From Gammaproteobacteria bacterium (GTDB lineage: Bacteria > Pseudomonadota > Gammaproteobacteria > UBA6429 > Thiohalophilaceae), in assembly GCA_022712915.1 (NCBI GenBank), contig JAFLJQ010000183.1, positions 1-56,452 of the forward strand: a stretch of DNA of 56,452 bases, written 5' to 3'. Positions 18,358 through 26,768 of the stretch are shown one piece after another. The position numbers and the translations under genes are program-made. The notes below the pieces were generated by a model that did not search any database, was not told the origin of the DNA, and was given only the letters and a program-made list of their open reading frames with translations. Position 1 is the stretch's first letter. Each line of letters begins with the position of its first letter.

Positions 18358-18759
18358 ATGGCTACAGAAAGTATGACAAGCATAACCTCGAAAATGGCAG
18401 TTGGTGGTATCGCAGATAGATCCAGTAAAGGGGCACCTGCTGAGTTAACCATGACCCGAATTGATCGGCAAGAAGTTGCCGCTTCCAGGCAGGGTTTAGC
18501 AGTTGAGCAGGCTCAGATTTCTCAGGAAAAAATTAACAGGGTTGTTAGCGAACTAAAGGATTTTGTACAGACCATGCAACGGGATCTGAATTTTCATGTA
18601 GATGATATAACGGGTCGTGTTGTTATCCAGGTTGTCGAGGTATCGACAAACAAGGTGGTGCGACAGATATCCGAGGAAGAAGTCCTTGCGTTGGCACGGC
18701 GTTTGGAAGGCATGCTGGACAATGTGCCAAAGGGTGTTTTAATTGAGAGTGAAGCATAG
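18358..18759 (+). CDS. flaG: FlaG-family protein
   Basis: A 133-residue protein with the FlaG domain in the C-terminal half (about 65-130): D-L-N-F-H-V-D-D-I-T-G-R-V-V-I-Q-V-V ... T-N-K-V-V-R-Q-I-S-E-E-E-V-L-A-L-A. FlaG proteins influence filament length in polar flagellates. It lies between fliC1 and fliD as in Pseudomonas and Vibrio. A shortened paralogue follows fliC2. Confidence 0.92.
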   Translation: MATESMTSITSKMAVGGIADRSSKGAPAELTMTRIDRQEVAASRQGLAVEQAQISQEKINRVVSELKDFVQTMQRDLNFHVDDITGRVVIQVVEVSTNKVVRQISEEEVLALARRLEGMLDNVPKGVLIESEA

Positions 18760-19022
18760 GAGTCCTATCGGACTTAGACTAGGGATGAATCTGCTGTGAA
18801 AAAACCATTTTGGCCAGATTTACCGATTGAATTTGTTAAATATACTTAATATTCGTCTCATTTAATTAAAAGTTCTGATTCAAAATGGCTTTTCCTCACT
18901 ACAATTTCCTAAGCCTGACAGGCTCCTGGGGGAGTCTGGTATTGGATTTGCATAGTACCCATGATGGCTGAAAGTCGTTCTGTTGTTTTCGGCAAGATGG
19001 TTTATAAATCAAGGGGTTTAAT

Positions 19023-21041
19023 ATGTCATCCATTTCATCTGCAGGCGTTGGCTCCGGGCTGGATGTACCCGCTCTGGTTGAGAAGCTGGTTAATGCTGAC
19101 GGTGATCCAGTACGTTCACGTCTTGATCGCAAAGAGGCAAAACTCCAGGCAGGGTTATCCGCAATTGGAACCCTTAAAAGTTCTTTGTCTGAGTTACAGT
19201 CTTCGTTGCAGGGTTTTCAGAAAATGGAGTCCCTTCAAACGATGGCGGCTGTCTCTGATGATGAAGGTGTGCTCACGGTAACGGCAAGCAATATTGCTCA
19301 GGAAGGTGAGTATGAAGTTGAGGTTGAACGACTAGCCCAGGCCCAACGCCTTGTCTCTGTTGGTTTTGATTCTGATTTTATGCCGCTTGGATCGGGCTCA
19401 TTACGTATCCAGTTTGGTAAGCACGATGAAGACAACGAAAAATTTACCCCTAATCCTGAACACGAACTACATGTTCTAAAAATAGAAGATGATCGTAGTT
19501 CTCTGCGGGATATTCAAAAAAGTATTAATGATGCAAAAATAGGCCTTAAGGCCTCTGTTATCCATGATGATGATGTTGACAGACTGGTTATCACTTCGGA
19601 ATTGACCGGGGTCGAAAATAGTATCCGCATCAGTGTTCAGGATGATGATGGTGATAATCTGGATTTGGTCAGTTTGTCTATGTTGTCATTTGACCCGACT
19701 TACAAGGATGGCAAGGGACGCAATATGGTTGAATCTCAGCAGTCTATGGATGCTGAACTGTCGATTGATGGCTTGACTGTATACAGTAGTTCCAACGATG
19801 TCTCGGATGTGCTTGATGGTTTGACCTTGAGCTTGAAAGATACGGGTTCTACTGATGTTGAGGTGACACTCAATCAACTTCAGGTTGTTGATAAAATCAA
19901 GGGGTTTATAGATGGACATAACAAGTTGCTTGATGCTGTGACACAGCTTTCCGGCTTTGATCCGGAAACACGTATTTCAGGCCCCTTGAATGGTGATGCC
20001 ACTGTTCGGGGTGTAGTCAATCAAATACGCCGTATTGTGGGCTCTTCTTTTGCGCACGTGAATGATAAATTTCAATCCCTTGCCAGCATCGGTATCACAA
20101 CCCAGTCAACGGGCAAGCTCAATCTGAATCAAGTTAAACTTCAGAGTTCGATTGATGATGATATTGGGGAAGTGATGAACCTGTTTTCGAAAACAGGCCG
20201 AACGAGTGATCCACAGATAAATTTTCTCAAAGCCAGTGAACGCACTGAATCGGGTACCTATGATGTTCGTGTGACTCAGAAACCAACTAAAGGTGGTTAC
20301 GCCGCTGTTCGTATGGAACGTAATAGTTTTCCCTTATACATCAGTGAAAGCAATGATGAATTTGTCCTCAAAGTTGATGGGGTAAAGACGGGGAGCATAA
20401 AACTTGATCATGGCAACTATTTTAGTGGTCATGAAATTGCGGATCAGATTCAAGAAAAGGTAAATGAGGACGCCAATATTACACAGAAGGGATCAAAAAT
20501 ATGGACCAGTTTTTATGACAGACGTTTGATTATTGTTTCCGAACGATTGGGGGCGGGTTCAACGATAGAAATGGTGAGCGGTGATTACGAACTACAGGAA
20601 GATTTGGGTTTGTCATCAGGAATAGGACAGCCTGGTGAGAATGTTAAGGGTTCAATAGGTGGGTTTAGAACACTGGGAACGGGACGTGTATTAACCGGGC
20701 AACAGAATGTTGATGGATTACAAGTTGAGTTTCTAGGTGGTGATGCAGGATCAAGGGGTAAGGTAGTTTACTCGCAAGGTGTTGCAGTTCAGTTGAATAC
20801 ACTGATTAACAGCTTTCTGGAATCACAGGGAATCATGAAGACCAGAATGGACGGTTATAGCAGTCGCCTGAGTGAAATTGACCAACAAAGGCATCAGTTA
20901 GAACGGAAGCTGGAAAAGTCGGAAGAGCGATATCTCAAGCAATTTACCCAGCTTGATATGTTGTTAGGCACAATGAATTCGACTAGCCAGTTTTTGGGCA
21001 GTCAATTAAAGGCGTTGCCGGGTGCAAGGCGTTCGGGGTAA
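19023..21041 (+). CDS. fliD: FliD, filament cap protein
   Basis: A 672-residue protein, longer than the roughly 450-500 of many FliD. The N terminus (I-S-S-A-G-V-G-S-G-L-D-V-P-A-L-V-E-K-L-V) is diagnostic. The C-terminal FliD domain has a coiled segment (about 600-650: R-M-D-G-Y-S-S-R-L-S-E-I-D-Q-Q) and ends with the L-D-M-L-L-G-T-M-N-S-T-S-Q-F-L motif. The extra length is in the central exposed region. It caps the filament and folds exported flagellin. Upstream bases 18935-19020 are duplicated before the pseudogene at 24.6 kb. Confidence 0.95.
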   Translation: MSSISSAGVGSGLDVPALVEKLVNADGDPVRSRLDRKEAKLQAGLSAIGTLKSSLSELQSSLQGFQKMESLQTMAAVSDDEGVLTVTASNIAQEGEYEVEVERLAQAQRLVSVGFDSDFMPLGSGSLRIQFGKHDEDNEKFTPNPEHELHVLKIEDDRSSLRDIQKSINDAKIGLKASVIHDDDVDRLVITSELTGVENSIRISVQDDDGDNLDLVSLSMLSFDPTYKDGKGRNMVESQQSMDAELSIDGLTVYSSSNDVSDVLDGLTLSLKDTGSTDVEVTLNQLQVVDKIKGFIDGHNKLLDAVTQLSGFDPETRISGPLNGDATVRGVVNQIRRIVGSSFAHVNDKFQSLASIGITTQSTGKLNLNQVKLQSSIDDDIGEVMNLFSKTGRTSDPQINFLKASERTESGTYDVRVTQKPTKGGYAAVRMERNSFPLYISESNDEFVLKVDGVKTGSIKLDHGNYFSGHEIADQIQEKVNEDANITQKGSKIWTSFYDRRLIIVSERLGAGSTIEMVSGDYELQEDLGLSSGIGQPGENVKGSIGGFRTLGTGRVLTGQQNVDGLQVEFLGGDAGSRGKVVYSQGVAVQLNTLINSFLESQGIMKTRMDGYSSRLSEIDQQRHQLERKLEKSEERYLKQFTQLDMLLGTMNSTSQFLGSQLKALPGARRSG

Positions 21042-21087
21042 AGGATGATTCGTAAATTTGAATATCAACTGGCATGAAGGTGTTGTT

Positions 21088-21528
21088 ATGAATACAGGCA
21101 AGTCAAAGAGTGCTGTTGAACAGTATAAGAAGATAAATGTTACCTCCAGTGTCGAGGCTGCTGACCCTCATCGCCTTATTCAAATGCTGATGCATGGTGC
21201 ACTGGAAAAGATTGCGATTGCCAAGGGCTATATGGAACGAAAAGATATGGCCAATAAAGGTGTACACATTAGTTGGGCCATATCAATTATTGAAGGGTTA
21301 CGAGCCAGCTTGAATATGGATGAAGGGGGGGAGGTTGCAAATAATCTGGAAAACATGTATGAATTCATGATTCGACAGTTATTGCGTGCTAACCTGGAAA
21401 ATGATATCAAATTGCTGGATGAGGTTATTGAGTTATTGTTAACCATTAAATCGGCCTGGGACAATCTGCCCGAAATGCTTAAGCAAAGTGAAGCCTTGAA
21501 TGCTGGCTCACCTAATGCTAGACCATAA
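21088..21528 (+). CDS. fliS: FliS, flagellin export chaperone
   Basis: A 146-residue helical chaperone that binds the FliC C terminus. The motif A-V-E-Q-Y-K-K-I-N-V near the start and A-A-D-P-H-R-L-I-Q-M-L-M-H-G-A-L are typical of FliS. I prefer ATG 21088 with AAGG 7 bases upstream over a TTG at 21058 that lacks a ribosome site and would add ten non-homologous residues. Confidence 0.94.
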   Translation: MNTGKSKSAVEQYKKINVTSSVEAADPHRLIQMLMHGALEKIAIAKGYMERKDMANKGVHISWAISIIEGLRASLNMDEGGEVANNLENMYEFMIRQLLRANLENDIKLLDEVIELLLTIKSAWDNLPEMLKQSEALNAGSPNARP

Positions 21529-21546
21529 GAGCACGGAGTCTTGGTT

Positions 21547-21873
21547 ATGACGATGCAGTCCATTGAAACATATGCATCTCAGGCATTAACGTGCTCGCAA
21601 AAAATGTATTTATTGGCTGAGAAAGGGGATTGGGAAGGCTTAGGTAAGTTGGAAATGGAACGCTCGTTAATTCTTGATTCCTTGTTTAAGCATCCCTCTA
21701 TATCTTTGTTGTTGGCCAGCGTTGCCGATACTTTGCAGGGTATTATTGATATCGATCAAAAAACCATGTCCCTGGGGAAAGATGCACGTCAAACGCTCTC
21801 CAATGAAATGGAATTGTTTAAACAGGGTAAGCGAGCGAGGGCGATCGATGCCTATTTGGGTAATATTGCATAA
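21547..21873 (+). CDS. fliT: FliT-like flagellar chaperone
   Basis: A 108-residue helical protein directly after fliS, in the fliD-fliS-fliT order. Residues 5-100 are amphipathic helices with a W-E-G-L-G-K-L-E-M-E-R pattern resembling FliT. FliT binds the FliD cap protein before export. Start ATG 21547 has GGAG at a spacing of 8; an upstream TTG is too close to that site. Similarity in this family is weak, so position supports the call. Confidence 0.8.
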   Translation: MTMQSIETYASQALTCSQKMYLLAEKGDWEGLGKLEMERSLILDSLFKHPSISLLLASVADTLQGIIDIDQKTMSLGKDARQTLSNEMELFKQGKRARAIDAYLGNIA

Positions 21874-22614
21874 CAACTAATGGTCTAAGTTCAATAGTCT
21901 TGTATATTCTCTTATATTTTTTCTATAACCGCATAACATTCTAACTTTTAAAACGCCAGCATCCTTGTGAGCAGTGACTGTTTGCTTAGGTTTTGTTTAT
22001 GTTTTTCATATGTGGGTGTAAAGAGATGTAAGGCTGTCTAAATTTGTTATTGTTTATTTTTATTGCGTGTCTATATGGTTTTTTGACATCCTTGGAAGGC
22101 AGGGTGTTCGCCATGATTTGTTGGTTTGATGTGGTGTGGGCGTCTGTTTTGTTTTTATGTCTTACCAAGGTGTGTGATAACAGAAGTTTATAGAGTTTTA
22201 ATGGCTTTGTTTTCTCTATGTTTTTTTTATGTTTTTTCATTGTTTATGTAAAGTTGCAGTCGGCCTGGACGCTAGTATTTTGTGAGGGGGTGCAACTATT
22301 GATAATGGTTGTGCATGTTCAATTTTGTTTGTGGTTTTTGTTTTTGGAGTGGGTTATTTAATATCTTCGATGTCTTGTTACGTTTTTTTATCGTTTTTTT
22401 TAATGGTTGAAATTTGATAGTGTTTTGTTTTTGGTTTGTTTTTGGTGTGTTTGTATATCTTGTTATTCCTCCTTTGTTGTCTTATTTGTTTTTTTATGTC
22501 TTAATGCCGATTGTTGTTTTTGCATTGATCGCGAACGGGTTGTTGTTATAATTTTGTTTTTAAAAAATATAATATTCATGAGTTGTGATAACAGTGTATT
22601 TTTTTGTAGCCGCA
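21874..22614. other. T-rich spacer before fliC2
   Basis: About 740 bases without a credible gene. From about 21990 to 22600 the plus strand is strikingly T- and G-rich with many runs of T, quite unlike neighbouring genes. The open frames here are Lys-rich or Phe/Cys-rich by composition only. It contains an orphan flagellin-type promoter at 22249-22275. Confidence 0.6.
22249..22275 (+). promoter_or_regulatory. Orphan flagellin-type sigma-28 promoter
   Basis: TAAA, 15 bases, GACGCTAG, followed by TATTTTGTGAGGGGGTG, closely parallel to the two fliC promoters and the first bases of their leaders. No gene begins within range; fliC2 starts about 480 bases later and has its own copy at 22615. It may be a second, distal fliC2 promoter or the remains of an earlier flagellin copy. 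Confidence 0.6.
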
Positions 22615-22641
22615 TAAAGTTTCAATCACCCCGGACGCTAG
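22615..22641 (+). promoter_or_regulatory. Sigma-28-type promoter of fliC2
   Basis: TAAA, 15 bases, GACGCTAG, the same arrangement as upstream of fliC1. The following leader shares GGGAGCGGTGAA and CGTATATCCGCTTAAG with the fliC1 leader. Confidence 0.7.
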
Positions 22642-22756
22642 TATTTTCGGGAGCGGTGAAGATGTCTAGTATGATGACGTATATCCGCTTAAGGTTAATA
22701 ACTGTTCACAGTATATGTTTTCTGTGTCGGGTCAGATTGAAATAGGAGAGTGCGTC

Positions 22757-24184
22757 ATGCCTCAAATTATTAACACTAATATCATGTCGCTGAATTCGCA
22801 GCGTAACCTGAATACATCTCAGGAATCCATGCGAGTTTCACTGCAACGTCTGTCATCAGGTTTGCGTATTAACAGTGCAAAAGATGATGCGGCAGGTTTG
22901 GCGATTTCTGAACGTTTTACAGCACAGATTCGGGGTCTTAACCAGGCCGCACGTAATGCGAGTGATGCGATTTCATTATCGCAAACCGCTGAAGGTGCGC
23001 TGGGTGAGGCAGGTAATAACTTACAGCGTATTCGTGAGCTGTCTATTCAGTCTGCGAATGCCACCAACTCGGCATCGGATCGTTTGGCCCTTCAGGCTGA
23101 AGTGGGGCAGTTGGTTTCAGAGCTGGATCGTATTGCGACCAGTGCTGAATTCAATGGCCAGAAACTGCTGGATGGTACCTTCGGCACGGCTGTCTATCAG
23201 GTAGGTGCTAATGCCAACCAGACTATTGCCACTACCACGGCTAATTTCCGTACCAATCAGTACGGTAACAACCGTGTTTCTGGTACAGAAACGTCTGCTG
23301 GTGCTGGTGCTCGGATCACGGGTCAGGAGATCACCCTTAACGGTTATCTGGGGCAGGAGCGTATCAATGTTGTGGAGGGTGACAGTGCCAGGCGCGTCGC
23401 TGAACTGGTCAATGCCAAGGGTGATGATACCGGCATTACGTCCTTTGCCAATACTGAAACTCAAATGAACTTTAGCGCCACGGGTGCTTTTGTGATGGAT
23501 ATTAAATCTAGCAATGACACATTTAAGAACATTGCCTTCACGGTGAGTGATATCAGCACCACAGATGGTCTATCGGCGGCGGTATCGGCGTTCAATGATG
23601 TGGCCAGTCTCACCGGTGTCACCGCACGTGTTTCGAATGATGCCACTGGGATTGTTTTGCGTAGTGCGACCGGTGACAACATCGCCCTTAGGGACGGTGA
23701 TAATGCCAATGCCGGTGATATCATGGTGGGTAGTCAGGTACTGGCATCGGATAGTTCTGTGGATAACATGGTCATTACCGGTCAGGTGATGTATGACTCG
23801 GTAAAATCATTCAGTATCACCGGTAAGGAAGGTGAGGCCGTGAATATGGGCACAGAGGCCTCGGCCCTGATGGGTGTTTCTTCCATGGACATCAGCACGG
23901 TCGATGGTGCCAATAAGGCCCTGGCTATCGTCGATGCGGCCCTGTCTTCGGTGAGTGGCCAACGGGCGAAGTTTGGTGCGATTCAGAGTCGATTTGGTTC
24001 TACCATTGCCAATTTAACGACTAACTCTGAAAATCTGAGTGCCGCTCGTTCACGTATCCGTGATGCAGATTTCGCGGTCGAAACGTCGGAATTGACACGT
24101 ACCCAGATCCTCCAGCAGGCAGGTACGGCGATGTTGGCCCAGGCCAATTCGATTCCGCAGAACGTGTTGTCCTTGTTGCAGTAA
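22757..24184 (+). CDS. fliC: FliC2, second flagellin
   Basis: A 475-residue flagellin, the same length as FliC1, with matching D0/D1 ends and scattered substitutions in the centre. The start is the ATG at 22757 after AGGAGAG, giving M-P-Q-I-I-N-T as in FliC1; an earlier in-frame start at 22715 lies in the leader and would add residues absent from FliC1. A 134-base block (23768-23901) is identical to fliC1 17875-18008. It is the first gene of the partly decayed second fliC-flaG-fliD unit. Confidence 0.96.
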   Translation: MPQIINTNIMSLNSQRNLNTSQESMRVSLQRLSSGLRINSAKDDAAGLAISERFTAQIRGLNQAARNASDAISLSQTAEGALGEAGNNLQRIRELSIQSANATNSASDRLALQAEVGQLVSELDRIATSAEFNGQKLLDGTFGTAVYQVGANANQTIATTTANFRTNQYGNNRVSGTETSAGAGARITGQEITLNGYLGQERINVVEGDSARRVAELVNAKGDDTGITSFANTETQMNFSATGAFVMDIKSSNDTFKNIAFTVSDISTTDGLSAAVSAFNDVASLTGVTARVSNDATGIVLRSATGDNIALRDGDNANAGDIMVGSQVLASDSSVDNMVITGQVMYDSVKSFSITGKEGEAVNMGTEASALMGVSSMDISTVDGANKALAIVDAALSSVSGQRAKFGAIQSRFGSTIANLTTNSENLSAARSRIRDADFAVETSELTRTQILQQAGTAMLAQANSIPQNVLSLLQ

Positions 24185-24250
24185 ACGTTTAATGGGAGGG
24201 GCGTTCTTACCCTTCCCATTTAAACCAGGCACCGCACATGAGGTGACGTT

Positions 24251-24565
24251 GTGGCTATAGAAAGTATGATAAGCATAACCTCGAAAATTGCAGTTGGTGG
24301 TGTTGAAGTTGAGCCGGCTCAGGTTTTCAGAGAGAAAACTGACAAGGTTGTCAGTGAACTAGGAGGTTTAGTACAGACCATGCGACGAGATATTAATTTT
24401 CATGTAGATGATGTAACTGGGCGTGTTGTTATACGCGTCGTTGAGACATCGACAAACAAGGTGGTGCGACAGATACCTGAGACAGAAGTCTTCGCGTTGG
24501 CACTGCATTTAGAAGGAATGTTGATGGGTATGCCAAGAGGTGTTTTAGTCGTGAGTGAAGCCTAG
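24251..24565 (+). CDS. Shortened second FlaG-family protein
   Basis: A 104-residue paralogue of FlaG1. The first 17 residues and the C-terminal FlaG domain (F-H-V-D-D-V-T-G-R-V-V-I-R-V-V-E-T-S-T-N-K-V-V-R-Q-I) are preserved. About 29 residues of the linker between them are deleted. The start is GTG where FlaG1 has ATG. The frame is intact, so it may still be made, but it sits between an intact flagellin and a ruined fliD and may be under weak selection. Confidence 0.8.
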   Translation: MAIESMISITSKIAVGGVEVEPAQVFREKTDKVVSELGGLVQTMRRDINFHVDDVTGRVVIRVVETSTNKVVRQIPETEVFALALHLEGMLMGMPRGVLVVSEA

Positions 24566-24642
24566 GGATATTTGGTGTTAGATTTGCACCGCACCCATGA
24601 TGGCTGAAAGTCGCTCGGTTATTTTTAGCAAGATGGTTTACA

Positions 24643-25033
24643 CATTAATGGATGTACTGAGCTTGATTGAGGAACGGGTTGTTGCGGAAGATGATCCGGT
24701 ATGCTCGTGAGTATGAAGTCGAAGTTGGGTAGCTGGATCAGGCCCAATTTTTTTATTCGGACGTGATCGAGATAGAAAATATTATTGGCATCAGTGTTTA
24801 GGATGAGAGTGATATCCTGGCTTAGGTTAGTTTCTTCATGTTGTTATTTGATTCGACTTGTTAAGGATGGCAGGGGGTGCAATATGATTTGATCTCAGTA
24901 GTCCATGGGTGCTGGACTGAGTTGAAAACAGCTCGAATCAGTTATCCTTCGATTAACGTCCTTAAAGCTACTCAATTCACAGAATTGAGAGCCTATAATG
25001 TTCACGTAAATCAGAAACCGGCCAAAGATGGTT
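24643..25033 (+). pseudogene. Remnant of a second fliD
   Basis: Pieces of this region align in order with fliD: near 24651 with 19062 (GGATGTAC...GATCC), near 24710 with 19308 (GAGTATGAAGT), 24770-24930 with about 19605-19765, and 24955-25033 with about 20215-20300 (CAGAAACC..C.AAAG.TGGTT). Between these pieces hundreds of bases have been lost, and in-frame stops (TAG, TAA) are frequent. The bases just before it (24575-24640) also match the fliD upstream region. A MITE interrupts it at 25034; a short stretch after the MITE (25331-25420) seems to continue the similarity. Confidence 0.82.
25025..25033 (+). repeat. Target-site duplication of MITE copy B, left
   Basis: AAGATGGTT here is repeated exactly at 25331-25339, immediately flanking the two ends of the element. 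A 9-base duplication marks transposition rather than recombination. Confidence 0.8.
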
Positions 25034-25330
25034 CACTGCTATCCCGTTAATAATCTAAAAAATTATGTATCTACCGGGTACTTAACGGCTTGAGGAGGTT
25101 GAAATGAGCATGAGGCATGAAAGTTGTTGGTAAAATACATTTTACCGCAAAGGTCGCAAAGGTCGCAAAGAGGCGAAAAGAAAAAATAAATCCGGCAATT
25201 CATAAAAAACGAACTTGAGTGTTTCGGGTAATCTCTAATTATCCTCTAATATAAAATAACATTGTGATCCTTTGCGCCCTTTGCGGTTTAGATCTTTAAA
25301 ATGGATTAAATCCTTAATGGGACAGCAGTG
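25034..25330 (-). mobile_element. MITE-like element, copy B
   Basis: About 297 bases with inverted ends (CACTGCTATCCCGTTAA at the left, the complement of CACTGCTGTCCCATTAA at the right). It is the reverse complement of copy A and slightly longer, because CGCAAAGGT is duplicated in the interior. It is flanked by the 9-base repeat AAGATGGTT and lies inside the fliD remnant, so it inserted after that gene was duplicated. Confidence 0.85.
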
Positions 25331-26640
25331 AAGATGGTTATGTTGATGATTGTATAAAATGCAATTTTTCTCCCATGATGATTCAGTGTTGAAGGTGACT
25401 CTATTTGTCATTCAGTCAGTATCATTGGAATATTGCACTGAATTGATTCATATTTGAATATTAAAGCAGATTACAGTGAGGCGTCTAGCCGTGGCCAACG
25501 GGCTAGTTACACAGGGTCATTTACAGGTTTAGCAAAAATAGGGCTCCGTTTTTATAACTGTTATCTGGTTTTTGTCTGTGCATGTGCCAATTCGGTTATA
25601 TCTGTTTTGGTGCCCTTGAACACTAGAAACCGTATCAACAACAAGTGCTCATTTAGTGACTTGTATTTGATAGGGGGGAGATAGATATCTATACACTAAA
25701 GATTTGTTTCTTTAATACCTCTTGCCTGGACATTGGCAATGCCAATGCCAATGCCAATGTCACTTGCGGTAAATATAACGCCGCTCTTTATTTCCTGTTG
25801 TGAACGATAGAAGCCATCAATGACTGCGCTAGTATTAATCTTTACAGTAACCGTAAATATCTTGCGTGCAGCTTGATATCTGATGTGGAGAGGTCACCTC
25901 CTCTTTAGAAGAGCAGCCAGTTATAAAATTCAGTCCTGTTAGAAAGATAAACAGGAATATGTATCTTTGACACGTATTATTTATGTTCATGTTAAATATC
26001 CTTATCGGTGCATGTTATGCAGGAGTGTATATGTATAGGGTATATATAGTGATTATGCCAATCACAATCCGGGTTGTTAGGGTGATTTTTTTCTGTGTTG
26101 AGATGTAGTACGTCAATATGGGTATTTCAACAATTTTTTCCGCAATAAATATAGTGTTGATGCGATCAATAATACAGTTAAAATTATTTTTCTTTATAAG
26201 ACATCATTCTATGACATACCTCTATTTGATTGGTGGTGCACATATTTTATTTTGTGCCTGGTTATGGAACAACCTGCTCGTAAACATCGGTTTGGCTCAG
26301 AACTTTTGATGTACTATAACTAAGGCGTTGGTTTAAGGAGGCAGGCCAAAATTGCCTGAATGTACTGGATATGTTCATTATTGCTCATGCCTATCATTAT
26401 GCTGTTGTCTTAATTTCAGGATCCATTTCATGCTGAGTTGAAAGTCACATCGTTGTGAAGAAATTTTTCTGAGTGGGTGTATTATTTATTTTTATGTTCT
26501 CGGCCATCTCTGATCTTCGTGAGATAAGAACGTTTATGCTCAAAATGTCGATTTATGTGTATCGCTCTGATGTGGGATTATTTAGGAGCTTACGCTACGG
26601 GTGTTCATAAACCCTGATTTAATAAAATACTGACAATATT
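25331..26640. other. Long spacer before fleQ
   Basis: About 1.3 kb with no convincing gene. The first hundred bases appear to continue the fliD remnant. A 76-codon frame from TTG 25454 and a 63-codon frame at 26118 have poor starts and unremarkable translations. A six-base tandem repeat forming a hairpin lies at 25729-25761. The base composition is AT-rich, consistent with decayed sequence. Confidence 0.5.
25729..25761 (+). repeat. CCAATG hexamer repeat within a palindrome
   Basis: GACATTGGCA at the left and TGCCAATGTC at the right are perfect inverted repeats enclosing further CCAATG units. The segment could form a hairpin or expand by slippage. Confidence 0.6.
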
Positions 26641-26669
26641 TTGACTTATCCCATCTATGTGACTAGTAT
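26641..26669 (+). promoter_or_regulatory. Sigma-70-like promoter of fleQ
   Basis: TTGACT, 17 bases, TAGTAT. Spacing is ideal and both hexamers are close to consensus. It lies about 100 bases before fleQ, as expected for the top regulator of the hierarchy. Confidence 0.55.
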
Positions 26670-26768
26670 TTTTATCAGTATTGATAGTTCAATGGTTCTG
26701 GAACAAATGGAAGTAAAATTTATTTTTTATTGCGTTGAATCATTATCAGAGGGTGTTGGGTAGCAGAT

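Noticed and set aside
21986-22240. 84-codon Lys-rich gene on the minus strand
   Set aside because: Composition follows the A-rich minus strand; no ribosome site or family resemblance.
22407-22745. 112-codon gene upstream of fliC2
   Set aside because: Phe, Cys and Val content reflects the T-rich DNA, and it runs through the fliC2 promoter and leader.
25454-25684. 76-codon gene after MITE copy B
   Set aside because: It depends on a TTG start without a ribosome site and lies in decayed DNA.
26118-26309. 63-codon hydrophobic gene before fleQ
   Set aside because: Poor start and AT-driven Ile, Leu and Phe content; nothing around it suggests a gene.
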